The position numbers and the translations under genes were made by a program. The notes under the pieces were generated by a model. It saw nothing but the letters and a program-made list of their open reading frames with translations, was not told the origin of the DNA and ran no database searches. Of a DNA stretch of 59,339 nucleotides, positions 9,403 through 19,137 are shown one piece after another; within the stretch, counting starts at the first letter, position 1; every line of letters starts with the position of its first letter. The stretch spans positions 1 through 59,339 of the forward strand of contig JAFGIP010000021.1 of assembly GCA_016929525.1 (NCBI GenBank), in the 5' to 3' direction. This stretch comes from Bacteroidales bacterium. GTDB taxonomy: Bacteria > Bacteroidota > Bacteroidia > Bacteroidales > UBA10428.

Positions 9403-10509
9403 ATGAATCAAATTAATGTTACCAAACCTTCACTTCCAGATATTAAAGAAGTAAAAAAAATACTGGATGAACTTTGGCAAAGCAGGTGGTTAACAAATAA
9501 CGGCAAGTTTCATCAGGAATTTGAGAAAAAACTAGCTGATTTTTTGGGGACAGAACACCTGGCACTTTGTGCTAACGGAACACTGGCACTTGTAATTGCT
9601 TTACAAGCACTAAGAATTACCGGGGAAGTAATAACAACTCCCTATAGTTTCGTAGCTACCACTCATTCACTTCACTGGAATGGAATTAAACCAGTTTTTG
9701 TCGATACAGAAAAAAATTCTTTCAATCTTGATCCAAATAAAATAGAAGCATCCATAACTCCCAGAACTACAGCAGTACTACCAGTTCACGTTTACGGATA
9801 CCCCTGTAATGTAGATGAAATTCAGCGAATCGCAGATATTTACGGATTAAAAATCATATATGATGCAGCCCATGCTTTTAATGTTAGGTTAAATGGTATT
9901 CCCATAGTAAATTTTGGTGATATGACCATTTTAAGCTTTCACTCAACAAAAATATTCCACACTTTCGAAGGGGGCGCTATTATCTGTAAAGATGAAAAAA
10001 CAAAACAAAGGATCGATTTTCTAAAGAATTTTGGATTTGCAGATGAAGTGACTGTTGTAGGTCCGGGTATTAATGCTAAAATGAATGAATTTCAGGCAGG
10101 CTTAGGATTGCTTCAGCTGAAAGAATTCGATCAAAATAAAGAAAAACGTAGACAATTGTTTTTCAGATATTGTGATATGCTTAAGAATATTAAAGGAATA
10201 AATTTCTTCCAACCATTAGAAGGGCTGGATTATAATTATGCTTATTTCCCAATCTTAGTTAATGAAGATAAATATGGAATGTCAAGGGATGATCTTTATC
10301 AAAAGCTTAAAGATATTGGAATTTATGCACGCAGGTATTTTTATCCTCTGATAAGTAATTTTCCAACATACCGTGGACTTGAATCAACTCAAAGTTCAAA
10401 TTTGATTAATGCCACTCAGAAATCTGAACAGGTCCTTTGTATTCCTCTGTATTCTGAACTGGCATTTGATGAACAGGATAGGGTAATAAAAGTAATTACC
10501 AATAAGTAA
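9403..10509 (+). CDS. DegT/DnrJ/EryC1/StrS sugar aminotransferase
   Basis: This 368-residue PLP-dependent aminotransferase of the sugar-nucleotide type has SRWLTNNGKFHQEFE near the N-terminus, ALCANGTLAL (phosphate binding), YDAAHAF (ring-nitrogen Asp) and the Schiff-base lysine K183 in FHSTKIFHTFEGGA. Family members aminate keto-sugars on UDP or dTDP to make amino-sugars for O-antigens and glycans. No matching dehydratase or N-acyl/formyltransferase lies in the window, so its keto-sugar substrate must be made elsewhere. It follows the HlpA-like gene by 32 bases. Confidence 0.9.
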   Translation: MNQINVTKPSLPDIKEVKKILDELWQSRWLTNNGKFHQEFEKKLADFLGTEHLALCANGTLALVIALQALRITGEVITTPYSFVATTHSLHWNGIKPVFVDTEKNSFNLDPNKIEASITPRTTAVLPVHVYGYPCNVDEIQRIADIYGLKIIYDAAHAFNVRLNGIPIVNFGDMTILSFHSTKIFHTFEGGAIICKDEKTKQRIDFLKNFGFADEVTVVGPGINAKMNEFQAGLGLLQLKEFDQNKEKRRQLFFRYCDMLKNIKGINFFQPLEGLDYNYAYFPILVNEDKYGMSRDDLYQKLKDIGIYARRYFYPLISNFPTYRGLESTQSSNLINATQKSEQVLCIPLYSELAFDEQDRVIKVITNK

Positions 10510-10550
10510 TATTTACTTGTTTAAAGTATAATTATTTAAAATAAACACAA

Positions 10551-11306
10551 ATGAGCTCTGAATTACAGGCAAAAGTAAAAAAACACTGGGACAATCCTTC
10601 AGTAGAGTCAATGTATGATAAAATACTTATTCAAAAGGAAATAAATCTTATTAAATCCTTTATTCCTGAAAATACAAAAATTTTAGATGCAGGCTGTGGT
10701 GAAGGAGAAGGGACTCTACAGTATGCTTCCATTCAGGGAGTAAAAATCGATGCTGTTGACTATTCCGAAACCCGTCTTCAAAAAGCAAGGGGAAATTGCA
10801 ATAATGTTGAGAACATTGCTTTTATGAAAATTGATTTTCTGAGGGATTATGAGCTCGACTCAGACTATGATGTGATTATATCACAACGTTTTTTAATAAA
10901 TATTCTGGACTGGGAAAAACAAAAGAAAATTATTCTGGATTTGATTTCACACCTTAAGAATGACGGAATACTGATCCTCTTCGAAGGCAGCCAGGATGGC
11001 GTCAATAGGTTAAATGAATTCAGGGGATTATTTAATTTGAAGCCAATAGAAATTAAATGGCATAACAGGTTCTTTAAAGACATTGAGTTGGAAACCTTCT
11101 TAAAGGAAAATAATTTAAAGATCATTAAAAAAGACTCATTAAGTACTTTTTATTTTCTTACAAGAGGTATAAAGCCGATTTTTGAGAAGGATTTGAATTG
11201 GAATAGTCAGTTTAATTCTGTTTCTGCTACCAAACAGGTTGAGGATATTCTGGCACTCGACGATAGATTTTCAAGGACAAAATTGTGGTTGATATTAAAG
11301 AAGTAG
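10551..11306 (+). CDS. Class I SAM-dependent methyltransferase
   Basis: This 251-residue protein has motif I ILDAGCGEGEGTLQYA at about residues 44-59 and the acidic VDYSETRLQKAR that binds the SAM ribose. DYDVIISQRFLINIL then takes the place of the usual motif II region, followed by LKNDGILILFEG. The C-terminal half is not diagnostic. Its position after the aminotransferase suggests a sugar N- or O-methyltransferase, but this is context only. Confidence 0.8.
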   Translation: MSSELQAKVKKHWDNPSVESMYDKILIQKEINLIKSFIPENTKILDAGCGEGEGTLQYASIQGVKIDAVDYSETRLQKARGNCNNVENIAFMKIDFLRDYELDSDYDVIISQRFLINILDWEKQKKIILDLISHLKNDGILILFEGSQDGVNRLNEFRGLFNLKPIEIKWHNRFFKDIELETFLKENNLKIIKKDSLSTFYFLTRGIKPIFEKDLNWNSQFNSVSATKQVEDILALDDRFSRTKLWLILKK

Positions 11307-11336
11307 AGCATTAATAGTTAGTGATTGAGTGCAAAT

Positions 11337-12149
11337 ATGAAAGTTAGTGTATGTATGATTGTTTATAATCAGGAGGCCTATATTGAACAAGCGCTAAAAG
11401 GTATCCTGATGCAAAAAACAAATTTCCTTTTTGAAATTATCATTGGAGAAGATTGTTCAACCGATCATACTAAACAGATAATTGAAAAATTTGCCACACT
11501 GTATCCTGATAACATTAAACCTTTTTATCATCCTGAAAATATAGGTATGATGCGTAATTTCACACATACATTAAATCGCTGTGAAGGTGAGTATATTGCC
11601 ATTTGTGAAGGCGACGATTATTGGATAGATGAATATAAACTAGCAAAACAGATTGAAGTTTTAGATGCAAACAGAGATATCATGTTAAGCTTTCATAACA
11701 CTAAGTGTATTAATTCTCGTAAAAAAAGGATATATAATTCAAATGATGGGGAGGCAGACGGAAGCGTATTTACTATTGAAGATCTGTTAACAAGAAAATG
11801 GTTTATTATGACTGCCAGCATCGTTTTTCGAAATGTTTTCAAAGACAGTTACCCAAACTGGTTTAAGCGGATTAGAAACGGAGATATGGCACTGGAACTT
11901 ATGCTTGCTGATAAAGGTAATTTTATTTATACTGATAAAGTAATGGCAGTATACAGACAACATATACATGGAGCATCGGTGAGTAGTTTGAGAATTAAAA
12001 GAAACAGAGCCCTTGTTAAATTGCTGAAGCTTTTTAATAAGCACACCGGAGAGGAATACAATTCTTTAATATTAAAACGAATACGACAATTTAATTGGGA
12101 ATTAATTAATATGTTCAAAAGAAAAGTTAAAAACAGTATTCCGGTATGA
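11337..12149 (+). CDS. GT2 family glycosyltransferase
   Basis: This 270-residue GT-A glycosyltransferase begins VSVCMIVYNQEAYIEQALKG. It has IIIGEDCSTDHTKQII and CEGEYIAICEGDDYWID, the last carrying the metal/nucleotide-binding acidic motif of family 2. A longer frame opens with TTG at 11325, but the ATG at 11337 lies directly before the family's first strand and is preferred. The stop overlaps the start of the next gene by four bases, indicating coupled expression with the sulfotransferase at 12146. Confidence 0.88.
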   Translation: MKVSVCMIVYNQEAYIEQALKGILMQKTNFLFEIIIGEDCSTDHTKQIIEKFATLYPDNIKPFYHPENIGMMRNFTHTLNRCEGEYIAICEGDDYWIDEYKLAKQIEVLDANRDIMLSFHNTKCINSRKKRIYNSNDGEADGSVFTIEDLLTRKWFIMTASIVFRNVFKDSYPNWFKRIRNGDMALELMLADKGNFIYTDKVMAVYRQHIHGASVSSLRIKRNRALVKLLKLFNKHTGEEYNSLILKRIRQFNWELINMFKRKVKNSIPV

Positions 12150-13105
12150 TAAAAAAGGCCATTATTCAGTCTCTGGAACTGATGCCAACCTCATTAAGAT
12201 ACAGACAAGGTAAAAGAAAGAATATTTTGGTATTTGCAAATCGCAGGGGAGGATCCACCTTAATTCGACAGATGTTATCGGTAGATCATGGAATAAGGGC
12301 TATCAACGAACCCTTTGCAATGTTTGAAATAAACAATGCCTCAGGGAAAATTAAAAGAGATAAATTACCGGGATATTTTATGAGTCAGTTTATTTCCGTT
12401 ACTGAACAAGAAAAAATAAAAATATTAGGCTACATTACTGACCTCCTGCAAGGAAAGCATCTGCCTTTTAAATTTTATTGTAGGGGGGAACGTACTCTGT
12501 TGAAAATTGTAAATGCTCATCCTCTGATTGATTTGCTTACTAATAATTTTGATGTGCAAACAATGCTATTTCTCCGACACCCAATTGCCCAAGCACTTTC
12601 GGTAGTCCGTAATAACTGGGGATTTACCGCGGAAGCATATCTTAAAAATCCGGGTTTTCTTAAAAAATATTGCACGAAAAATCAAGTTGATTTTGGTAAT
12701 AAACTTTTAACGAAAGGTTCGAAATTGGGAAAAGCAGTTTTAAGTTGGGTATTTGAGAATTTGTTCCCTCTTAAGTTCAGTATGTGTGATAAATATATTC
12801 TGCATTATGAATCGATGTTAATGCAACCTGAAAAGTATATCAATATATTGGCCGATAAATTTGAAATCATCAATAAAAAGAAGATGTATGAAGTAATGCA
12901 TACACCTTCGTATTCTGTGCACAGGAGTAACAGCGATACAATTCAAAGAATAAAAGAATCAAAGAAAACGGAACTGATTAATGCTTGGTTAGAAAAACTC
13001 TCTAAGCCGGAAAAAGAAAAGGTGCAAAGGATATTGGATTATTTTGAGATTGACAATTATTCTGCATTTGATCCAATGCCTGTAATACGTGAGGATTATG
13101 ATTAA
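12146..13105 (+). CDS. Sulfotransferase-like protein, tandem paralogue A
   Basis: This 319-residue protein has NILVFANRRGGSTLIRQML near residues 25-45, fitting the 5'-phosphosulfate loop, then INEPF and a 3'-phosphate-like FLRHPIAQALSVVRNNWG at about 142-160. It is clearly related to the gene at 14334, which has NIIVFASRRGGSTLL and MIRHPISQSLSIIRNNW at matching places. The two are separated by one glycosyltransferase, so a duplication is likely. Overlap with the upstream GT2 suggests the pair acts on the same residue. The fold call is good; PAPS use is inferred. Confidence 0.72.
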   Translation: MIKKAIIQSLELMPTSLRYRQGKRKNILVFANRRGGSTLIRQMLSVDHGIRAINEPFAMFEINNASGKIKRDKLPGYFMSQFISVTEQEKIKILGYITDLLQGKHLPFKFYCRGERTLLKIVNAHPLIDLLTNNFDVQTMLFLRHPIAQALSVVRNNWGFTAEAYLKNPGFLKKYCTKNQVDFGNKLLTKGSKLGKAVLSWVFENLFPLKFSMCDKYILHYESMLMQPEKYINILADKFEIINKKKMYEVMHTPSYSVHRSNSDTIQRIKESKKTELINAWLEKLSKPEKEKVQRILDYFEIDNYSAFDPMPVIREDYD

Positions 13106-13147
13106 GTAATTGTAAAGAATTAATAAGATAATTCATAAAACAGTTTA

Positions 13148-14242
13148 ATGACAGTTTACCAAATTACTTGTTTTCAGCCTGACGAATGGGGTCATGGAGG
13201 AGAAAAAAGATCAGCTCAGGTTAGAGAAATATTTGAAAAAAGAGAGTATAAAGTTGAGACTAAATATTATAAAGATATTATTTCCAATCAGCCGTTATTT
13301 AAATCGTTGATTAAAGGAATTAAGTTCACCGTTAAGTACCAAATAAATACAAAAGGGTTTAGAAATATATCTCATCTGGGAGCCAGAATAATATCGACAC
13401 AAAATTTTTTAAGATCGATTAACCGGCCATCCATGATAATTCTGGAGAATACACATTCAGCTATGACTCACTTTACGGCTATTGCTTCTGAAATGGGAAT
13501 AAAAACAGTTGTTATTCCACATAATTTAGAATCATTGGTTCCCAGACAAGTTTCCAGGCTGACTAATAAAATTGCACCTTTCTGGTTAGATGAAGATATA
13601 TTTTTAATGAAGTATGCCAGTGAAATTTTTACTATTAGTCGCGAAGAACAATGGCTATTGAAATTATTTAGTATTGATGCTAAGTATTTGCCATATAAAT
13701 CAACTTCAAATTATGATGAATATTTAACTCAAATAAAGAAGAAGAGAGAGAAATCTCTAAAAGAGCATTTTCTAATTATGGGATCGGCAGGCAATACACC
13801 AACATTTCAGGGGATGGTTAAGCTAATAGAATATTTGAATAAATTATCTAACTCAAAATTAAAAATATATCTGATCGGTTTTGGGACGAGTTCTGTGCAA
13901 AAAATGATTCACAAAAAGTCTGGAATTATAAATTTAGGGGAAATTACAAATGATCAACTTTCCGATTTACTACAAAAATCAAAAGCAGTAATTATAAATC
14001 AGAATTGCAGTTCCGGAGCACTTACAAAAATACCGGAACTAATAAGGGCTTCAGTGCCAATAATAATAAATTCCGGAGCTGCAAGAAATTTTTACAATTT
14101 AAAAGGATTATATATTTATAATAGTCTGAAAGAATTAGGAAAAATCATTGAATCATTCGACACAATAAATGAGAGTAACGGTAATTCAGTTTATAACGAA
14201 GAATTAATTTTTGAATATTGTTCAGCCTGCGTAAATTCATGA
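13148..14242 (+). CDS. GT-B glycosyltransferase (GT4-like)
   Basis: This 364-residue protein begins YQITCFQPDEWGHGGEKRSAQ, a glycine-rich loop typical of the acceptor lobe of GT4-type enzymes. It contains TVVIPHNLESL before the donor lobe, and FLIMGSAGNTPTFQGMVKLI plus IYLIGFG as Rossmann strands. The usual E-x7-E motif is weak: near CSSGALTKIPELIRASVPII the pattern is only partly kept. The GT-B call is therefore good but the family less certain. It sits between two sulfotransferase paralogues. Confidence 0.7.
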   Translation: MTVYQITCFQPDEWGHGGEKRSAQVREIFEKREYKVETKYYKDIISNQPLFKSLIKGIKFTVKYQINTKGFRNISHLGARIISTQNFLRSINRPSMIILENTHSAMTHFTAIASEMGIKTVVIPHNLESLVPRQVSRLTNKIAPFWLDEDIFLMKYASEIFTISREEQWLLKLFSIDAKYLPYKSTSNYDEYLTQIKKKREKSLKEHFLIMGSAGNTPTFQGMVKLIEYLNKLSNSKLKIYLIGFGTSSVQKMIHKKSGIINLGEITNDQLSDLLQKSKAVIINQNCSSGALTKIPELIRASVPIIINSGAARNFYNLKGLYIYNSLKELGKIIESFDTINESNGNSVYNEELIFEYCSACVNS

Positions 14243-14333
14243 ACATTGATAATCGACAAACCAGTAAGTAAAATAAAGAAATCAAAGTAGTAAGAAAATA
14301 TATCCCGGCTAAGTTGTAGTTATATTACAATTT

Positions 14334-15335
14334 ATGAAAATACCCGTTCAAAAGTTTAAAACAATAAGCAAGAAATATTTAAGTCTTTTTCCAAAGGGAT
14401 TATTTTATAAGCAAGGGTTAAAAAAGAATATTATTGTATTTGCCTCACGTAGAGGGGGGTCAACTTTGTTATATGAGTTATTGTCTGTTGATCATAGAGT
14501 TCGAAAAATATATGAGCCCTTTGTATTACATCCGGGTCATCCGGCTACCAGAATACAACTGAAATACCTACCCCGTAAAGAACATGATATATACATTGAG
14601 GTTACACCTGATGAAAAAGAAATAATAAAGAATTATCTTGAAGGACTTCTGTCAGGAAAGTATCAGGAATTTAAATTTTATTTATCAGGCCAACGTACAG
14701 TTATAAAAATAATTAATGCTTTGGGACTTATAAATCTGATTTGTCAGACACATGATGTGTTACCCGCTTATATGATCAGACATCCAATATCGCAGTCACT
14801 TTCAATAATAAGAAATAACTGGCATCTTACAACTGATGCTTATCTCAATAGTGTAGTTTTTAGGGAAGTGTTACTAAATGAAACCCAAATGCAGGAAGCA
14901 ATATCTATTTCTCAAAAAGGGACTCATTTTCAAAAATGTATATTGAATTGGGCTCTAGATAATTATTTACCTCTCAAAAAAAGTAAAACTGCTATTGAAA
15001 ATTTGATTACATACGAAGAACTATTAATAAATAGCAGTATCATACTCGAATTTTTAGCACAAAAATACCAGATATCAAACATAGATAAAATGAAGAAGAG
15101 ACTTAATCATATTTCAAGCTCTAGTAGAAATATTTCAACAGATCAAACAAAGAAATTAATTGAACACAATAATATTAAAATGCTAATAAGCAGATGGAGA
15201 GATGAAGTTACAGAAAGGCATTGTAAGCAAACTAACCATATATTGAATCTGTTCGAAATTGATGCCTACGATGCGTTTAACCTGGTTGCAGCTAAGAAAT
15301 ATCTGATCTATCCGGAATTGATAAGAAGTTTGTAA
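14334..15335 (+). CDS. Sulfotransferase-like protein, tandem paralogue B
   Basis: This 333-residue paralogue of the 12146 product has a PAPS-loop-like NIIVFASRRGGSTLLYEL near residues 32-49, then YEPFVLHPG, and MIRHPISQSLSIIRNNW near 148-164. The shared spacing and the shared SVDH and NNW elements show common descent with the earlier copy, although the DNA has diverged widely. It follows the GT-B gene by 91 bases, and its stop overlaps the next start by one base (TAATG). It probably sulfates a second position or residue of the glycan. Confidence 0.72.
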   Translation: MKIPVQKFKTISKKYLSLFPKGLFYKQGLKKNIIVFASRRGGSTLLYELLSVDHRVRKIYEPFVLHPGHPATRIQLKYLPRKEHDIYIEVTPDEKEIIKNYLEGLLSGKYQEFKFYLSGQRTVIKIINALGLINLICQTHDVLPAYMIRHPISQSLSIIRNNWHLTTDAYLNSVVFREVLLNETQMQEAISISQKGTHFQKCILNWALDNYLPLKKSKTAIENLITYEELLINSSIILEFLAQKYQISNIDKMKKRLNHISSSSRNISTDQTKKLIEHNNIKMLISRWRDEVTERHCKQTNHILNLFEIDAYDAFNLVAAKKYLIYPELIRSL

Positions 15336-16144
15336 TGAATTCTTTATCTGATAAAAAGTCTCGGATTCTTGTTTCTGTAATTACTGTGGTCTACAATGGA
15401 GGTGTCCTGATTGAAGATACAATTAAAAGTATTATTAATCAGACTTATTCAAATATTGAATATATCATTATTGACGGGGAGTCTACTGACTGCACGTTGG
15501 AAATAATTAATAAATATAAAGATCAAATATCAAAGATCGTAAGTGAAAAAGATAACGGGCTTTATGATGCTATGAATAAAGGAATAACTCTGGCAAGAGG
15601 AGAGTTAATAGGTATTCTTAATGCGGGAGATTTTTATAAACCAAATTGTGTAGAATATGCAGTTCGGTCTTATCTTGAAAATCCGGAAGCGATAATCCAT
15701 GGAAATCATATCCGAATACATGAATTTAAGGAATTTTGTCATTTCGAAAATGTTTACAGGAAGTATCCGAACCCGACTCCCAATGAGGCGATTAAAGAAA
15801 AAATCTTTCATGTGTCCTGTTTTATTCCAAAAAAGATATATGAGAAATATGGAAGATATGATCTGCAATATAACATTGTAGCAGATATTGATTTTTTTAC
15901 TAGGACAATGTTAGAAGATGTAAATTATAAATTTATTCCCGATATCTTGGTAAGTTTTCGATCGGGAGGCTTGAGTTCTGGAATTAAAGCACAAAAGGAA
16001 GTCTTAAAAATTTGTAAGAAATATGGGCTAAAAGAAAGAAATAAAGTACAAAAAAAGATTATTAAGCTTTATTTGGTAAAAACAATTGGTCTACTGATTA
16101 ATCATAATAATAGACGAAAGAAAAAATTTCTCAAAGATGCATAA
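15335..16144 (+). CDS. GT2 family glycosyltransferase (WcaE-like)
   Basis: This 269-residue GT-A enzyme matches the WcaE-like subgroup: VSVITVVYNGGVLIEDTI, QTYSNIEYIIIDGESTDCT, DNGLYDAMNKGITLARGE and IGILNAGDFY. The subgroup contains colanic-acid and capsule glycosyltransferases. It is coupled at both ends: a one-base overlap with the sulfotransferase before it and an eight-base overlap with the methyltransferase after it. Confidence 0.88.
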   Translation: MNSLSDKKSRILVSVITVVYNGGVLIEDTIKSIINQTYSNIEYIIIDGESTDCTLEIINKYKDQISKIVSEKDNGLYDAMNKGITLARGELIGILNAGDFYKPNCVEYAVRSYLENPEAIIHGNHIRIHEFKEFCHFENVYRKYPNPTPNEAIKEKIFHVSCFIPKKIYEKYGRYDLQYNIVADIDFFTRTMLEDVNYKFIPDILVSFRSGGLSSGIKAQKEVLKICKKYGLKERNKVQKKIIKLYLVKTIGLLINHNNRRKKKFLKDA

Positions 16145-16934
16145 ACACGCTGGAGGTTATATCAAAATATCACGCAGAGGCAAACCGAAGGTTATTATTA
16201 ATAAACGACTTGGTTCTTTTATTGTCGATAATAAAATTGTGAAAGCACTTCAAATATTTCTTAATCAGTATGAATTGGATGAAAAATCTTCGATTCTTGA
16301 CGTTGGAGCCGGAACAAAACCCTATTATTCACTTTACTCTAAATATTTCAGAAATTGTTATAGTACCGATGTGGAAACATCACCGCATAGTATCGATTCA
16401 ATTGACTTTTTTTGCTCTGCACATGATATTCCGGTTAATGATAATTCAGCAGACCTGGTTTTATGTACTGAAGTGCTAGAACATGTTAAAAACCCACAGG
16501 ATGTTCTCAATGAATTCAGACGTATATTAAAGACTGGTGGAAAATTATTTTTAACTACACCCTTTGTACAGTATATCCATGAGCTTCCTAATGATTTTTT
16601 TCGGTATACTCCTTTTGCTTTAAAGGAAATGGCTGAAAAATCAGGACTTCAGATAGAATATTTTTATGACAAAGGGGGGATTTTTTCAATTGTTTTTCTG
16701 TTAAGCACAGCCTATTATCTGAAATTCTGGAACAGGATAAGCAAAATACTAAAAGTACAAATCATATATTCTGTGTTTAATCCATTTATATTCATCCCGG
16801 TTGTAATTCCCGGACTGATATATTTAAAATTATCAGGAAATCCGCATGTCCAAAATATAACTACAGGAGCTAAAAGATTTGGAATAAACAGAATAATTAC
16901 TCCAGGTTATATTACTGTAATATCAAAACCTTAA
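16137..16934 (+). CDS. Class I SAM-dependent methyltransferase (Methyltransf_11 type)
   Basis: This 265-residue protein has SSILDVGAGTKPYYSLY as motif I near residues 51-67, an acidic DVETS, and ADLVLCTEVLEHVKNPQDVLNEFRRILKTGGKLFLTTPF, a textbook Methyltransf_11 core. A hydrophobic stretch near residues 180-230 may help it sit at the membrane. Relatives occur in O-antigen and glycolipid loci. It overlaps the upstream GT2 by eight bases, so the two probably act in sequence. Confidence 0.83.
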   Translation: MHKHAGGYIKISRRGKPKVIINKRLGSFIVDNKIVKALQIFLNQYELDEKSSILDVGAGTKPYYSLYSKYFRNCYSTDVETSPHSIDSIDFFCSAHDIPVNDNSADLVLCTEVLEHVKNPQDVLNEFRRILKTGGKLFLTTPFVQYIHELPNDFFRYTPFALKEMAEKSGLQIEYFYDKGGIFSIVFLLSTAYYLKFWNRISKILKVQIIYSVFNPFIFIPVVIPGLIYLKLSGNPHVQNITTGAKRFGINRIITPGYITVISKP

Positions 16935-16935
16935 A

Positions 16936-18006
16936 ATGAACATTTGTCATTTTATCTGGAATGCTAAAACCGGAGGGATTCAAAGATTTATTGAATATCT
17001 TGGGCAGGAACAGTTAAAAGAAAATCAGGTTACACTTTTTCTGGGATGTATCACAGGTGATTTTCTTGAAAATTTTATTAATTCCGGGATATCTGTCGTT
17101 GATACAGGGATTAAAAGAGGGCTTAACCTAAATCCTTTCTTGTTACATAAACTAGTTAAAAAGTTTAATCACTTCGATATTATTCATTTTCATTCATTCA
17201 ATTACTTGGGTTTTTTTGCTGCTTTAATTTCACGTTCAAGAATTGTCTATACTTTTCATGGTACTTCATATGGAAGAAGAAGGATTGAATTATCTGACAG
17301 ACTTATTTATTTAACCATAAATTTATTCTCTGCTAGAATTAATGCAGTAACAGCAAATTCAAAATTTACATTAGAACAAAACAGCAAATATATAAAGGCT
17401 ATAAGAAGAGCAAAAGTTATTTATAATCCGATAAGAATAGATGAATTAATAAAAAAAATTAGCTTACCTAAAGAAGCAACAATTATTTCTTTCTCAAGAC
17501 TAGTTAAAAGTAAGAGGTTGGACATTTTTCTTAATGTTATATTGGGTTTACTGAAGAGAAACATAGATGTAAAAGCAAAAATTATAGGAGATGGACCCGA
17601 GAAACACTCATTAATTCAACTGACTAATAATTTAAAAATAAATGGAAATGTTGAGTTCATTCCTTTTAAAAGGAATTTAAATCCGATTATAGATAATTGT
17701 ACGTTAGCAATTTTTCCAAGTATGAACGAACCATTTGGGATTGTTGCGCTTGAATGTTTAGTGCGTGGTAAATTACCGGTTGTTTTTAAACACGGTGGAG
17801 GACTTGTTGAAGTAATGCAGGAAATACAAGATGGTATGTTTATAGCCAACAGTACGGAACATGCTATTGAAATAATTGAAAAATTAATCACTAAACAGGA
17901 TGTTTTGGAATCACTTTTTAAAAGCCTTGTGAAAAGAGCATTAGATTTTGATGTTAAGTCAGTATGTAATTCTTTCAGTGAGGTATACCATTCAACATTA
18001 ATATGA
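16936..18006 (+). CDS. GT4 family glycosyltransferase
   Basis: This 356-residue GT-B enzyme has an N-terminal lobe ICHFIWNAKTGGIQRFIEYL (glycine-rich acceptor loop), the VYTFHGTSYG hinge region, and a donor lobe with IISFSRLVKSKRLD, KIIGDGPE and MNEPFGIVALECLVRGKLPVVFKHGG, which carries the E-x7-E signature. It starts one base after the methyltransferase stop and overlaps the next glycosyltransferase by four bases (ATGA). Confidence 0.9.
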   Translation: MNICHFIWNAKTGGIQRFIEYLGQEQLKENQVTLFLGCITGDFLENFINSGISVVDTGIKRGLNLNPFLLHKLVKKFNHFDIIHFHSFNYLGFFAALISRSRIVYTFHGTSYGRRRIELSDRLIYLTINLFSARINAVTANSKFTLEQNSKYIKAIRRAKVIYNPIRIDELIKKISLPKEATIISFSRLVKSKRLDIFLNVILGLLKRNIDVKAKIIGDGPEKHSLIQLTNNLKINGNVEFIPFKRNLNPIIDNCTLAIFPSMNEPFGIVALECLVRGKLPVVFKHGGGLVEVMQEIQDGMFIANSTEHAIEIIEKLITKQDVLESLFKSLVKRALDFDVKSVCNSFSEVYHSTLI

Positions 18007-19136
18007 GGCAGGTTTTATTATTTCAAAGAATAATTCCGGCATACAGAGAGCCGATATTTAAAATTTTAAATAAGGAACTTGGCATTCGGGTTTGTTATAG
18101 TAATCATGTAAAAAAAACCTGCCTGGTAAATGTCCCTGGTATGGAGAAAAATTCTTTTTTCATCAAGATTCCGGCTTTTTATTATGGTAGGAGAAGGACT
18201 CAGGTTATACAAAATGTATATCCGGTTTTAAAAAAATTTCAACCATCAATTGTAATTACTGAAGCATCTGTTACTTATCTTTCTGCGTGGTTGTTACTGA
18301 TGTTAAGACCTATATTTAAATATAAACTGGTTGGCTGGGGACATGGGACAGGTAATAAAAAAATAGATAATCCATTTGCCGGGATAAATGGGAAATTTAG
18401 GCGCTTTTTCTACAAAAAATTAGATGCTTTTATTTTTTATTCCAATGGTCGAAAACAAGTATTTGAAAAATATCTAAATAAAATTCCGCTTATAGTAGCA
18501 CCAAATACTCTTGATACTAATTATTTAAAGAAACTCTATAACAAATTTGAACTTATCGGAACTAAAGAAATGAAAATCCGATTAAATCTTAATAAAAAGT
18601 ATAATCTTATTTTCATTGGCCGTTTATTAAAATCAAAGCGCATAGACTTGTTATTAGATACATTTCTTTTGTTAAAAAAGGACCTTCATGATATTGCACT
18701 GCATATTATTGGTGATGGTACGGAACTTGATCAAATTAAAAGATTTATGAAGCAAACCAGGGACATATACTATTATGGGAGTTCTTATGACGATAAAAAG
18801 AACGGGGAACTGTTATATTGTAGCGATATTTTTTTAATGCCGGGATATGTAGGTCTTTCTGTTATTCATGCAATGTCGTTCGGATGTCCTGTAGTGACAT
18901 GTAACCCTGGGATAAGCGGACCTTTTCATTCTCCTGAATTTGAATATATTAAACACAATCAAAACGGATGGATATTTAAATCGGATTCAAATATTCTGGC
19001 AAATGAAATCAAAGAAATACTTGTTAATAAAGAGATGTTAAAGACTGTGAAAAAAAATGCTGTTAGAGATATATATAAAAATGCTGCTGTCGGAAAATTC
19101 ATGCAGGGGTTTTCAGATGTAATAAAAATTGTATAA
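18003..19136 (+). CDS. GT4-like glycosyltransferase
   Basis: This 377-residue GT-B enzyme has FQRIIPAYREPIFKIL at the N-terminus, WGHGTGNK in the middle, and donor-lobe elements LIFIGRLLKSKRIDLLLDTF, HIIGDGTELDQI and MPGYVGLSVIHAMSFGCPVVT. In the last, E-x7-E is replaced by G-L-S-V-I-H-A, a variant seen in WbdA/WbcN-like enzymes. It overlaps the preceding GT4 by four bases and the polymerase/ligase-like gene follows by one base. Confidence 0.83.
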   Translation: MRQVLLFQRIIPAYREPIFKILNKELGIRVCYSNHVKKTCLVNVPGMEKNSFFIKIPAFYYGRRRTQVIQNVYPVLKKFQPSIVITEASVTYLSAWLLLMLRPIFKYKLVGWGHGTGNKKIDNPFAGINGKFRRFFYKKLDAFIFYSNGRKQVFEKYLNKIPLIVAPNTLDTNYLKKLYNKFELIGTKEMKIRLNLNKKYNLIFIGRLLKSKRIDLLLDTFLLLKKDLHDIALHIIGDGTELDQIKRFMKQTRDIYYYGSSYDDKKNGELLYCSDIFLMPGYVGLSVIHAMSFGCPVVTCNPGISGPFHSPEFEYIKHNQNGWIFKSDSNILANEIKEILVNKEMLKTVKKNAVRDIYKNAAVGKFMQGFSDVIKIV

Positions 19137-19137
19137 G

